From UTCHB3 sp008363265 (GTDB taxonomy: Bacteria; Bacteroidota; Ignavibacteria; Ignavibacteriales; Ignavibacteriaceae): 64,000 nt of DNA. The stretch is from contig BTUW01000022.1 of assembly GCA_045863055.1 (NCBI GenBank), positions 1-64,000 of the forward strand, in the 5' to 3' direction. Below the pieces are notes generated by a model. That model was given only the letters and a program-made list of their open reading frames with translations. It did no database searches and was not told the origin of the DNA. The position numbers were made by a program, and so were the translations under genes. This document shows, piece by piece, positions 25,365-33,928 of the stretch (positions are counted from its first letter, which is position 1; each line of letters begins with the position of its first letter).

Positions 25365-26849
25365 CTACTTAACCAGCAGCATCTTCCTCGTAAGTGTTGA
25401 ACCTTCCGTTTCGAGGCGGTAGAGATAGAGGCCTGAAGGAAGTCCAGTCGCGTCGAAAGATACAGTATGCTGGCCTGCAGGCATCTCATCGCTAACAAGA
25501 ACTTTTACCAACTCACCTACAGCGTTATAAACACTGATCCGCGCGAAACCGGTAACGGGCAACGCGTAACGGATAACGGTAGAAGGGTTGAATGGGTTCG
25601 GGTAGTTCTGCTCAAGGGTGAATGAAGCGGGTGAGCCTGAAGGATCATTAACATCCGCGAATTCATCCAGTACAAGTACAAAAGCATTAGCCACCGGGTC
25701 GAAATTACTGGTCTGATTGCCGCCAATGAAGATAATTGCTGACTCATAATTCGAATTATGATAGGGTGCTCTGGCGGAATAGTATGGCCAGTAAGTTACT
25801 GTTGCCGATGAGGCTGCCTTGTAGAATGTTGTAGTGGAACCAGGATTGCCATACATCAAGTCTATATGATTCAGTCCCTGATCATCTGTCCACAGCCTCG
25901 GGAGCAGAACCTGCCAACCCTCATAGACTATTGGTGGCAGATAAGTGAAAACCTTACCTGTTACAGTATCAGCAACAGGAAGATATACAGGAAGTACTTC
26001 GAAGGCTTTGGTAACGGGATCAACCGTGAAGAGCCGCCATCCCGTGCCGTTCTGAAATTTTCTGGCAAGGAATATTTTCTTCCCTTGCAACCATGTTTTA
26101 TGCTGCATGTCGTCACCGAAGTCGGTTACAACTCTGAAGTCGGGATCATCAGCGAAAAGCTGGTCTCTCAAGACAGTGAACTGATTTGTCGTGAAGTTGT
26201 ACTCCTCAACTTTTCCTGAGAACTCGCCTCCATATGTGCCCCATCCGCCAAACAGGAGCGCGTTACCATCCGATGTTGCCACCATCGTGGGGTATGCTCT
26301 TGGCTGGTTAAGATTTCCTGTTGCCACGGATTGATTTGTAGCCAGATTGATCAGTTCCGCCTGAGTTGCAGCGGCATCACTGTACCAGCAACCGGCAACC
26401 AGTACTCTTCCATCGTTGAGCTGAACACCATTCGCCATCGTCCGGGCGTGGATCATGTTAGGTCCGGCGACGCTTGAAAGAAGATGCGGGTAGACCCTTT
26501 CGGTGGTTGCAAGCTGTCCGACACCGAGCGGGGATGACATACCGCCCACGAGAAGGGCAGTTGAATCTTTGAGGTAGACAATACCGGCGTTATCGCGGTT
26601 GTCAGCCAGATTGAAATACGACCATACCGATCCGGTATCATCTATGGCTACTGCGTTGTTTAAAAGAGCAAAACCGGTTGTATGGCCACCAAGTGCCATA
26701 ATTTTTTTGTTATACCCTGTTACTATCTGACTTGTCATTCTCGGAGTCAGCATCACCGGGAGTTCTTTCTTGTAAGCCACACCCCACTGAGCGTTCAGAG
26801 CAGTCGAGAAGGTTGCAAGTGCGATCAAGTAAAAGATCATCCGTTTCAT
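25365..26849 (-). CDS. Secreted kelch-type beta-propeller protein with T9SS tail
   Basis: A 494-residue exported protein with a signal peptide (to LNAQ). Residues ~35-390 contain kelch-like repeats (KIMALGGHTTG, DGRVLVAGCWY, DGNALLFGGWGTYGG, ESAIIFIGGN) as found in galactose-oxidase-type propellers, but no copper-radical active site can be identified. The C-terminal ~85 residues are a T9SS sorting domain starting EQNYPNPFNPSTV, almost the same as that of the CARDB protein at 11567-12295. Ribosome site is weak. Function at the cell surface unknown. Confidence 0.82.
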   Translation of the reverse strand: MKRMIFYLIALATFSTALNAQWGVAYKKELPVMLTPRMTSQIVTGYNKKIMALGGHTTGFALLNNAVAIDDTGSVWSYFNLADNRDNAGIVYLKDSTALLVGGMSSPLGVGQLATTERVYPHLLSSVAGPNMIHARTMANGVQLNDGRVLVAGCWYSDAAATQAELINLATNQSVATGNLNQPRAYPTMVATSDGNALLFGGWGTYGGEFSGKVEEYNFTTNQFTVLRDQLFADDPDFRVVTDFGDDMQHKTWLQGKKIFLARKFQNGTGWRLFTVDPVTKAFEVLPVYLPVADTVTGKVFTYLPPIVYEGWQVLLPRLWTDDQGLNHIDLMYGNPGSTTTFYKAASSATVTYWPYYSARAPYHNSNYESAIIFIGGNQTSNFDPVANAFVLVLDEFADVNDPSGSPASFTLEQNYPNPFNPSTVIRYALPVTGFARISVYNAVGELVKVLVSDEMPAGQHTVSFDATGLPSGLYLYRLETEGSTLTRKMLLVK

Positions 26850-27095
26850 GGAAGTGATTCTTTCTAAAATGTGATACGATACAATGCACTGTGAATAAAA
26901 TTCACAATGAGAACATCAAAAAAAGTGCCATAAAAAAGTGTGCTTTAGAGCAACAATTCGGGCTATAATGAACCGTAATTCCCTTCTCTGAGAAAAATTC
27001 TTTGTCATTTCATGGAATTAAAAATCAAGCCTGTAACTTCTTATCTTGAACATCTGAATTATTTAATTTCCATAACATACGGAGAATCATTTTTA

Positions 27096-30000
27096 ATGCG
27101 ACTCAGACTTTTCCAGTTATTGCTTGTCCCTCTTCTTCTTACAGGGATACTCTTCGCTCAGGATGAGGAAAAAGAGAAAAAAGACCCTTTGCAGAAGGAG
27201 AATTTCAGCGGATTGAAGTGGCGGAGCATCGGCCCCGCGCTTACTTCAGGCAGGATATCCGATTTCGCTGTAAACCCGAAGAACATCAGCGAATATTATG
27301 TTGCAGTATCGAGCGGTCATATATGGAAGACCGTTAACGCCGGGATAACCTTCGAGCCAATATTCGACAACTACGGTGCTTACTCGATGGCATGCGTAAC
27401 CCTTGATCCGAACAACCATCATGTTGTTTGGGTTGGTACCGGCGAGAATAATCACCAGCGTGCTCTCGGTTACGGAAACGGTGTTTATAAATCGGTGGAC
27501 GGCGGCAAGAGCTGGAAGAACATGGGATTGAAGGATTCCCGTCAGATCGGTGATATAGTCATTGATCCCCGTAATTCGAACGTGGTTTTCGTCGCAGCTG
27601 AAGGTTCCGTTTGGGGCCCCGGCGGCGAGAGAGGCCTCTACAAAACCGTTGACGGCGGAAAGAACTGGAAGAAAGTTCTTGAAATATCCTCTCACACCGG
27701 CGTGAATAATGTGACATTTGATCCCCGCAATCCTGACATAATGTACGCGACCTCCGAGCAGAGGCGCAGGCATGTTTATGGGAAGATCGGCGGCGGACCT
27801 GAATCTGCAGTTTACAAATCAGAGGACGGCGGTGAGACCTGGGAAAAGATAATGAAAGGCCTCCCCTCCGTTCACCTCGGCGGAATGGGAATTGATATTT
27901 CACCCGTTAATCCCGATGTGGTTTACCTGATTGTTGAGGCTGCAGAGAACCAGAGCGGTTTCTACAGAAGCACCAACCGCGGGGCAACCTGGGAGAAGAT
28001 GAGCGACTATGCATCCTCAGGTCAGTATTTCAACGAGATCATCTGCGATCCTAAGGATGTTGACAAGATATACTCGATGGATGTCGTCTCCCGTGTATCA
28101 ACCGATGCTGGTAAAACATGGACTCCCCTCGGCCTCGATGCCCGACACGTTGACGATCACGCGCTCTGGATCAACCCTTCGAACACCGACCACCTCATAA
28201 TCGGTGGTGACGGCGGTATCTATGAGTCGTTCGACGGCGGAAAGCTTTGGGACTTCAAGGAGAACCTCCCTGTAACACAGTTCTACCGCGTGTTTGCTGA
28301 TAACGCCGAACCTTTCTACAATGTTTACGGTGGTACACAGGATAACAGCAGCATGGGTGGACCCTCGAGAACGCTCAGCTCCGACGGTATCGTGAACTCA
28401 GACTGGTTTATCACCAACGGAGGTGACGGTTTCTGGTCGGCTGTCGATCCTGAAAATCCCGATATCGTCTATGCCGAGTCGCAGTACGCCGGAATGGTCC
28501 GTTATGACAAAAAGAGCGGTGAGGCGATCGACATCAGACCCGAACCGGGCAAAGGTGAGAAAACCTACAAGTGGAACTGGGATACACCCCTTTTCATCAG
28601 TCCGCACAAGAACACCCGTCTTTATACAGCAGCACAGGTGGTGTTCAGAACCAATGACCGTGGCGACAGTTGGGAGGTTATCTCCCCTGACCTTACCACC
28701 GGTATTGACAGGAACTCATTCCCCGTGATGGATAAATACTGGGGTGTTGATGCAGTGGCAAAAGACCGTTCAACCTCACTCTTCGGCACCATAGTTTCAC
28801 TTGCTGAATCGCCGGCGAAGGAGAATCTCCTCTATGCCGGAACGGATGACGGCCTGATCCAGGTCACCGAAGACGCCAAGACCTGGCGCAAGGCGGGAAG
28901 CTTCCCCGGTGTACCTGAGTACACCTATGTAAGCGATGTGCTTCCCTCAAGATTCAATGAGAATGTGGTTTACGCCGCGTTCAACAACCACAAGAGGGAC
29001 GACTTCAAACCTTACATCCTCAAGAGTGAGGACAAAGGTAAAAGCTGGAAACCGATCTCAGCGACACTTCCCGAAAACGGTTCTGTTTGGAGCCTCGCTG
29101 AAGACTTCGAGAATCCGAACCTTCTTTTCTGCGGTACCGAATTCGGCTTCTTTTTCACCGTTGACGGTGGTAAGAAGTGGTTAAAGCTCGGTAACGGTCT
29201 GCCCGATATCCCTGTCCGCGACATTCACCTGCAGAAGAAGCATGGTGATATCGTGATCGCCACTTTCGGTCGCGGTTTCTACATAATTGATGATTACACC
29301 CCGCTCCGTAGCGTGACAAACGAACTGCTTGAAAAGGATGCTCACATCTTCGGGGTAAGGGATGGGTTGATGTATATCGAAGCAGCCGGCCGGTATGGAA
29401 CGGGCAACACCTATTACAAGGCTCCAAATCCTGAGTTCGGTGTTAATATCACCTACTACATCAAAGAAGTGCCCAAAACCCTGAAGGATATCAGGAAAGC
29501 CAAAGAGGCAGACCTCTTCAAAGAAGGAAAGCCGATACCTATCCCGTCTGACGCGGAACTGGACGCTGAACAGTGCGAAGTGGCGCCCTATATTATGGTT
29601 TGGATCGAGGATGAAACCGGACAGATAGTAAGAAAACTTACAAAATCCGCTTCAAAAGGAATCCAAAGGATCAACTGGGATCTGAAGCACCAGATGATCA
29701 CTACACTGAAACCGGACAAGTTTAATGCCAACATGAAGACTCAAAGCATTAACCTCGTAATGCCGGGGAAATTCACTGTACAGATGTTCATGGTTGATCG
29801 TAATGGTGTTTCACCTCTGGGTGAAACAGTTGATTTCAATGCCGTAGCTCTAAGGAATACAACACTTCCCGCGGCCGACAGGGCAGAACTTGTGAAATTT
29901 CAAGCGGATACACGCGAACTATCAAGGGTTGTGCGCGGTACTTACACCTATCTGACCGAGTTGATAAAGAAAGTCAGTGCCCTTAAGCAGTCAGCACTTC

Positions 30001-30359
30001 ACTCCCCGGGTACGGGTTATGAACCCCTCCTGAGGGCTGACAGAATACTCGACACACTCAACTCAGTACTTTCGAAGTTTGAAAGAAAATCGAATTTCCC
30101 GAGTGCCGAAGAGAACCCTCCATCCGATGTAACGATAATGGAGAGATTAAACACGCTTATGTGGACACACTGGCGTTCCACTTCAGGTCTCACGAAGAAC
30201 GAGAAAGTGGCATTCGATGTACTTATGGCAGAGTTTCCTCCCCTGCACGCCATTATCAAACGGATAGCCGGGGTGGAGGTCAGGAACCTCGAGGCAGAAC
30301 TCGATGGTAGCGGCGGTTACCTCACGCCTGATAAACTGCCTGATCTGTGGATGAAGTAA
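27096..30359 (+). CDS. Exported BNR/sortilin-type multi-propeller protein
   Basis: A 1087-residue protein from the ATG at 27096 (GGAG 11 bases upstream; signal peptide MRLRLFQLLLVPLLLTGILF, then AQDEE). It contains many BNR/Asp-box-like units (KSVDGGKSWKN, KTVDGGKNWKK, KSEDGGETWEK, RSTNRGATWEK, VSTDAGKTWTP) spread over residues ~30-750, forming VPS10/sialidase-type beta-propellers. The C-terminal ~330 residues include a beta-sandwich-like part (MVWIEDETGQIVRKL) and a helical tail. This family is widespread in Bacteroidota and Acidobacteriota and is often misnamed glycosyl hydrolase. Unlike its neighbours it has no T9SS tail. Confidence 0.85.
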   Translation: MRLRLFQLLLVPLLLTGILFAQDEEKEKKDPLQKENFSGLKWRSIGPALTSGRISDFAVNPKNISEYYVAVSSGHIWKTVNAGITFEPIFDNYGAYSMACVTLDPNNHHVVWVGTGENNHQRALGYGNGVYKSVDGGKSWKNMGLKDSRQIGDIVIDPRNSNVVFVAAEGSVWGPGGERGLYKTVDGGKNWKKVLEISSHTGVNNVTFDPRNPDIMYATSEQRRRHVYGKIGGGPESAVYKSEDGGETWEKIMKGLPSVHLGGMGIDISPVNPDVVYLIVEAAENQSGFYRSTNRGATWEKMSDYASSGQYFNEIICDPKDVDKIYSMDVVSRVSTDAGKTWTPLGLDARHVDDHALWINPSNTDHLIIGGDGGIYESFDGGKLWDFKENLPVTQFYRVFADNAEPFYNVYGGTQDNSSMGGPSRTLSSDGIVNSDWFITNGGDGFWSAVDPENPDIVYAESQYAGMVRYDKKSGEAIDIRPEPGKGEKTYKWNWDTPLFISPHKNTRLYTAAQVVFRTNDRGDSWEVISPDLTTGIDRNSFPVMDKYWGVDAVAKDRSTSLFGTIVSLAESPAKENLLYAGTDDGLIQVTEDAKTWRKAGSFPGVPEYTYVSDVLPSRFNENVVYAAFNNHKRDDFKPYILKSEDKGKSWKPISATLPENGSVWSLAEDFENPNLLFCGTEFGFFFTVDGGKKWLKLGNGLPDIPVRDIHLQKKHGDIVIATFGRGFYIIDDYTPLRSVTNELLEKDAHIFGVRDGLMYIEAAGRYGTGNTYYKAPNPEFGVNITYYIKEVPKTLKDIRKAKEADLFKEGKPIPIPSDAELDAEQCEVAPYIMVWIEDETGQIVRKLTKSASKGIQRINWDLKHQMITTLKPDKFNANMKTQSINLVMPGKFTVQMFMVDRNGVSPLGETVDFNAVALRNTTLPAADRAELVKFQADTRELSRVVRGTYTYLTELIKKVSALKQSALHSPGTGYEPLLRADRILDTLNSVLSKFERKSNFPSAEENPPSDVTIMERLNTLMWTHWRSTSGLTKNEKVAFDVLMAEFPPLHAIIKRIAGVEVRNLEAELDGSGGYLTPDKLPDLWMK

Positions 30360-30379
30360 TTTAATTCTTGATGGATTAC

Positions 30380-30412
30380 AAAGGCTGTCTCGAAAGGGGC
30401 AGCCTTTTTTTT
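30380..30412 (+). terminator. Rho-independent terminator
   Basis: AAAGGCTGTC, loop CGAAA, then GGGCAGCCTTTTTTTT, just after the BNR gene. Confidence 0.85.
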
Positions 30413-30535
30413 AATGAGCAAAGTGATCTTAAACCGAAAGGAACGCAAAGAGCACGGAGGGGGCTTATTAGCCATATAAATTTTGCGATAAGCTACGTTA
30501 TATGTATATTATTGCAGAAAATTTATTTAAATACC

Positions 30536-31348
30536 ATGATTCAAAGTAAAAACAGAATACGTGACTGGACAGAATCCCTTCTCGCCGGAGGGAGATACAC
30601 GTTCATTCTTGATGAGGCCAAGAAGTCTTTTCCGGATGTCAGTGAGGATTCGCTAAGGGCATCTCTGCTCAGATTAAGTGCCAAAGGCAAGGTGCAATCG
30701 GTTTTTCGGGGATTTTATATTATAATTCCTCCTCAATATTCAAAAATGGGTGTGCTTCCGCCTCAACTTTTTTTGGATCAACTGATGAAATATCTTGAGA
30801 GACAATATTACATTGGTCTGTTAAATGCCGCACAGTACTACGGTTCGGCACACCAGAGTCCACAGGAAACATTCGTGTTTACAGAATTCCCCTCCATGAG
30901 AGACACTCAGACAGCCGGAATAAGGATCAAGTATGTCTCAAGGGCTCTTCCTTCTGACAAGTATATTCGACAGATCAAGAGTGAGGCAGGATACCTTAGA
31001 ATTTCGTCTCCGGCCTTGACAATAATTGATCTTGTGCAGTATCAGCACAGAGCAGGTGGGATTAACCGGATTGCAACTGTCATGGCCGGGATGGCGGAAG
31101 ATGACCAGTTAGACGTCCCGGATGAGGGGTTGATTAAAGCCACAAAAACCTCCGTATTACAGCGACTGGGTGTAATTCTCGATTCCCTCGGGCTCAATCA
31201 TGAATCCGGCCTTCTCTATGAAAGACTTGCCATTCGGCATCCGCGAATTCAAAGGATAGCTCTCAATCCATCCAAACCGAAAGAAGGTTTTCATGTTGAC
31301 TTGAAGTGGAATGTAATAATCAATACAACAATTGAGCCTGAAATATGA
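30536..31348 (+). CDS. abiEi: AbiEi-family antitoxin (type IV toxin-antitoxin)
   Basis: A 270-residue protein from the ATG at 30536. The N-terminal part is a winged-helix domain (TFILDEAKKSFPDVSEDSLRA, RLSAKGKVQSVFRGFYII) and the rest matches AbiEi antitoxins: PQLFLDQLMKYLERQYYIGLLNAAQYYGSAHQ, VFTEFP, LTIIDLVQY and the C-terminal RIQRIALNPSKP. AbiEi represses its operon and counteracts the nucleotidyltransferase toxin AbiEii. The longer in-frame extension to 30368 crosses the preceding terminator and was rejected. The expected toxin gene follows only as a remnant. Confidence 0.85.
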   Translation: MIQSKNRIRDWTESLLAGGRYTFILDEAKKSFPDVSEDSLRASLLRLSAKGKVQSVFRGFYIIIPPQYSKMGVLPPQLFLDQLMKYLERQYYIGLLNAAQYYGSAHQSPQETFVFTEFPSMRDTQTAGIRIKYVSRALPSDKYIRQIKSEAGYLRISSPALTIIDLVQYQHRAGGINRIATVMAGMAEDDQLDVPDEGLIKATKTSVLQRLGVILDSLGLNHESGLLYERLAIRHPRIQRIALNPSKPKEGFHVDLKWNVIINTTIEPEI

Positions 31349-31440
31349 TACCAAGGGCATTTATTACTGAGTGGAGTGCTTCCGCTCCCTGGAAATCGAT
31401 GGATCAGGTCGAACAGGATAGAATTCTGGAACTGCTCTGA
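31345..31440 (+). pseudogene. Truncated AbiEii toxin remnant
   Basis: The ATG at 31345 overlaps the abiEi stop (ATGA), as in intact abiE operons. It encodes 31 residues, MIPRAFITEWSASAPWKSMD, then QVEQDRILELL and a stop. This matches the conserved N terminus of AbiEii nucleotidyltransferases (MIPRAxITEW-x-APW-x-QVEQD). The remaining ~270 residues, including the GS-x(10)-DxD catalytic motif, are absent, and the next gene begins 44 bases later. The toxin is therefore lost and the antitoxin is orphaned. Confidence 0.75.
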
Positions 31441-31483
31441 TTGTTTATGATTAATTTTGCACTATGAAAAGGAGATTTTTGTA

Positions 31484-32080
31484 TTGAAAGATCAATGGAA
31501 TGCCCGATACACAAATGAGGAGTTTGTGTACGGGAAGGAACCTAACGAGTTTTTTAAGGAAGAGCTGGATAAACTTTCTCCCGGTAAGCTGTTGCTTCCG
31601 GCCGAAGGGGAGGGACGGAATGCAGTATATGCCGCGAAGGCAGGATGGGATGTAACTTGCTTCGACTGGAGTGAGGAGGGAAAGAAGAAAGCTGAAAAAC
31701 TTGCCGCGGAAGCCGGGGTGAAGATAAATTATTTGGTTAGTGATATCGGGAGTTTTGATTACAAGGAAGAGGAATTCGACGCGGTTGGACTTGTGTTTGT
31801 CCACTTACCGGAAGAAGAGAGGGAAGAGTTGCACAGGAATGTGGTGAAAAGCCTGAAACCAGGTGGCACACTGATCTTCAACGCGTATGACAAAACACAG
31901 CTCGGGAAGGATTCCGGCGGACCGAAGGATATCGAACTTCTCTACTCACTTGAACAGATAGTGGAAGACTTTATCGATCTGGAATTTTCAGTGTTCGCGA
32001 AAGAAACCGTCGAGCTGAGCGAAGGGCGTCTCCACGTTGGCAGTGCGGATGTAATTAAATTCTCAGGCGTTAAAAAGTGA
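31484..32080 (+). CDS. Class I SAM-dependent methyltransferase
   Basis: A 198-residue Rossmann-fold methyltransferase. I chose TTG at 31484 (GGAG 9 bases upstream) rather than TTG 31457. The N terminus DQWNARYTNEEFVYGKEPN is characteristic of the TPMT/TehB-like group. Motif I is LLLPAEGEGRNAVYAAKAGWDVTCFDWS, with the acidic ribose-binding Asp; later motifs are DAVGLVFVHLP and LKPGGTLIFNAY. Methyl acceptor unknown; tellurite or thiol substrates are typical of relatives. It overlaps the glycosyltransferase gene by 4 bases (GTGA). Confidence 0.85.
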   Translation: MKDQWNARYTNEEFVYGKEPNEFFKEELDKLSPGKLLLPAEGEGRNAVYAAKAGWDVTCFDWSEEGKKKAEKLAAEAGVKINYLVSDIGSFDYKEEEFDAVGLVFVHLPEEEREELHRNVVKSLKPGGTLIFNAYDKTQLGKDSGGPKDIELLYSLEQIVEDFIDLEFSVFAKETVELSEGRLHVGSADVIKFSGVKK

Positions 32081-33333
32081 AAAAAGTCCTTTTTCTTACC
32101 TACTACTGGCCGCCGTCCGGCAAGGCATCCCTTCACTGGCCTTTGGGCATGATAAAGAACCTCCCGGATTTCGGGTGGCAACCTGCCGTTTTGACAGTGG
32201 AGGATGAATCGTTCATGCAGAAGGATGAGTCGATGCTCAAGGAGATCGATCCCTCACTAAAGGTTATCAAAACTCCGGCTATCGAGCCTTTTGAGTTCTA
32301 CAAGGTGTTTACCGGCAAGGGGAAGGATGCCCAGCTTGTCGCCTCCGAGACCATTTCAAAGGAAAATACGAGTTTAACTCACCGGATATCCCTCTGGATA
32401 CGGATGAATCTTTTCATCCCTGACGCGAGGATCGGCTGGTACCCTTTCGCTGTGAAGGCAGGGAACAGGCTGCTGCGTGAGGAAAAATATGATGCCGTTG
32501 TTTCAGTGGGGCCGCCCCATTCGGTTCACCTTGCGGCGGCAAAGATAGCCGGAAATGCCGGCATTCCGTTCTATCCTGTTTTCATCGACCCCTGGCTGAA
32601 CATCGCCTACTACAAGGGACAGTCGAGGAGCAAACTGACAAAAGCGATCGACGGATGGCTCGAAAAAATGACACTTCAGAAGTGCCGCGCGGCCATCTTT
32701 GTTACTGAAACATCACTCGCCGACCATGTAGCGACCTACCCTTTCCTTAAAGAAAAAGGGCACTGCCTCCATTGGGGGTATGATGAGGCGAAGTTCACCA
32801 GTTTCAAACGGGAGAAAAAAACCGGGGATGAAGTGGTGCTTCTTCATGCGGGTAATATTTTCGATTTTCAAAATCCCGTGAAGCTCTGGCCGTATCTGAA
32901 AAGGCGTATCGATTCGGGTGAGAATCTTAAACTCTGGTTCACGGGCACGGTCAGCCCCGGCATCAGGAGGTCGATCATGGAGGCAGGACTCGATCCCCAC
33001 ACTTCATATCTGGGATTTCTAGCATATGATGAGGTTCTTGAAACACTGGGCAGGTCAGATGCTCTCTTGGTTTGCGCGATGGAGCCCCGCCACTTCCCGG
33101 GGAAACTCTTCGAATATCTCCGTACCGGAATTCCTGTACTGGCATACGGCGATGATAACAAAGAAGTTGAAAGTGTGATCAGGGAAGCAAATGCGGGTAT
33201 GATGCTACCGTTTTCCGGGGATGGCTCCGCCTTCTTTGAAAAGATGGGTGATTTCAGAACTGATACGGCCAAATCGGCCCGTTTCGACAGAAAGGTTATC
33301 GCCGGAAAACTGGCTGACATATTGAACGGTTGA
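32077..33333 (+). CDS. GT4-like glycosyltransferase
   Basis: A 418-residue GT-B-fold protein starting at GTG 32077. The N-terminal half opens with KKVLFLTYYWPPSGKASLHW, a common start of Bacteroidota family-4 transferases; the C-terminal half has EVVLLHAGNIFD, LKLWFTGTVSPGI, SDALLVCAMEPRHFPGKLFEYL and RTGIPVLAYGDDNKEVESVI, which includes the acidic nucleotide-sugar-binding segment. It probably transfers a sugar to a surface polysaccharide or lipid. No other polysaccharide genes are adjacent, so the acceptor is unknown. Confidence 0.8.
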   Translation: MKKVLFLTYYWPPSGKASLHWPLGMIKNLPDFGWQPAVLTVEDESFMQKDESMLKEIDPSLKVIKTPAIEPFEFYKVFTGKGKDAQLVASETISKENTSLTHRISLWIRMNLFIPDARIGWYPFAVKAGNRLLREEKYDAVVSVGPPHSVHLAAAKIAGNAGIPFYPVFIDPWLNIAYYKGQSRSKLTKAIDGWLEKMTLQKCRAAIFVTETSLADHVATYPFLKEKGHCLHWGYDEAKFTSFKREKKTGDEVVLLHAGNIFDFQNPVKLWPYLKRRIDSGENLKLWFTGTVSPGIRRSIMEAGLDPHTSYLGFLAYDEVLETLGRSDALLVCAMEPRHFPGKLFEYLRTGIPVLAYGDDNKEVESVIREANAGMMLPFSGDGSAFFEKMGDFRTDTAKSARFDRKVIAGKLADILNG

Positions 33334-33449
33334 TCTGTTCGCTTGAATTCCCCCTTTTTTGATTAGTGAATAATACCTATTTTACGTTATAAAATGGATA
33401 CATTATATATCCACCCTCGAGCGAATTTTAACAATAATGGAGAATCTTA

Positions 33450-33854
33450 ATGAAAAGAATGTTTTTCATGGTATTGCCCCTCGTTTTCCTCTTTGCTGCC
33501 GCCAATGTAATGGCGCAGAATGAGCCGAAAAAAGAGCACGGTAAAGAACACCACGAAGCTGCTGACACAACCAAAAAAGAAGCATGCTGCTCAGGTGAAG
33601 AAAAAGCAGATGATTGCTGTTCAACCGAAGCCGGCGATGCTCACGAGCATGGTGACAAAGCCGTAAAGCAGGTTTGGAACACCGTTTGCCCGGTAAGCGG
33701 TGAGGCAATTGAAGCCGGTTCACCAACTATCGAGCATGATGGTAAACTTGTAGCGCTCTGCTGCCCGGGCTGTGAAGCGAAATTCAAAAAAGACCCTGCC
33801 AAGTTCCTTAAGAATCTCAGCCCTGACGGGAAGAAGTTTCTAAAAAAGAGCTAA
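33450..33854 (+). CDS. Exported YHS/TRASH-type metal-binding protein
   Basis: A 134-residue protein with a signal peptide (ending NVMAQ), a His- and Cys-rich linker (KEHGKEHHEAAD, ACCSGEEKADDCCS) and a C-terminal YHS-like domain (~70-130): NTVCPVSGEAIE, HDGKLVALCCPGCEAKFKKDP. Such domains bind heavy metals such as copper. GGAG lies 9 bases before the start. The adjacent gene on the other strand has no metal-related motif, so its role in metal handling rests on the domain alone. Confidence 0.85.
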   Translation: MKRMFFMVLPLVFLFAAANVMAQNEPKKEHGKEHHEAADTTKKEACCSGEEKADDCCSTEAGDAHEHGDKAVKQVWNTVCPVSGEAIEAGSPTIEHDGKLVALCCPGCEAKFKKDPAKFLKNLSPDGKKFLKKS

Positions 33855-33872
33855 AAGTTTCCTGATAAAATG

Positions 33873-33911
33873 AAAAAAGGCTGCCCGATTGACCGGACAG
33901 CCTTTTTTTTT
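33873..33911. terminator. Bidirectional terminator
   Basis: AAAAAGGCTGCCCG, loop, CCGGACAGCCTTTTTTTT between two convergent genes. A and T runs on both sides would serve both directions. Confidence 0.88.
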
Positions 33912-33928
33912 GTTTTGTTAAGATTACG

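Noticed and set aside
27012..27095. 28-residue N-terminal extension of the BNR protein
   Set aside because: It would hide the signal peptide that starts at the ATG 27096, which also has a GGAG upstream.
30368..30535. 56-residue N-terminal extension of AbiEi
   Set aside because: It reads through the preceding terminator hairpin and a low-complexity region; the ATG at 30536 matches the family start.
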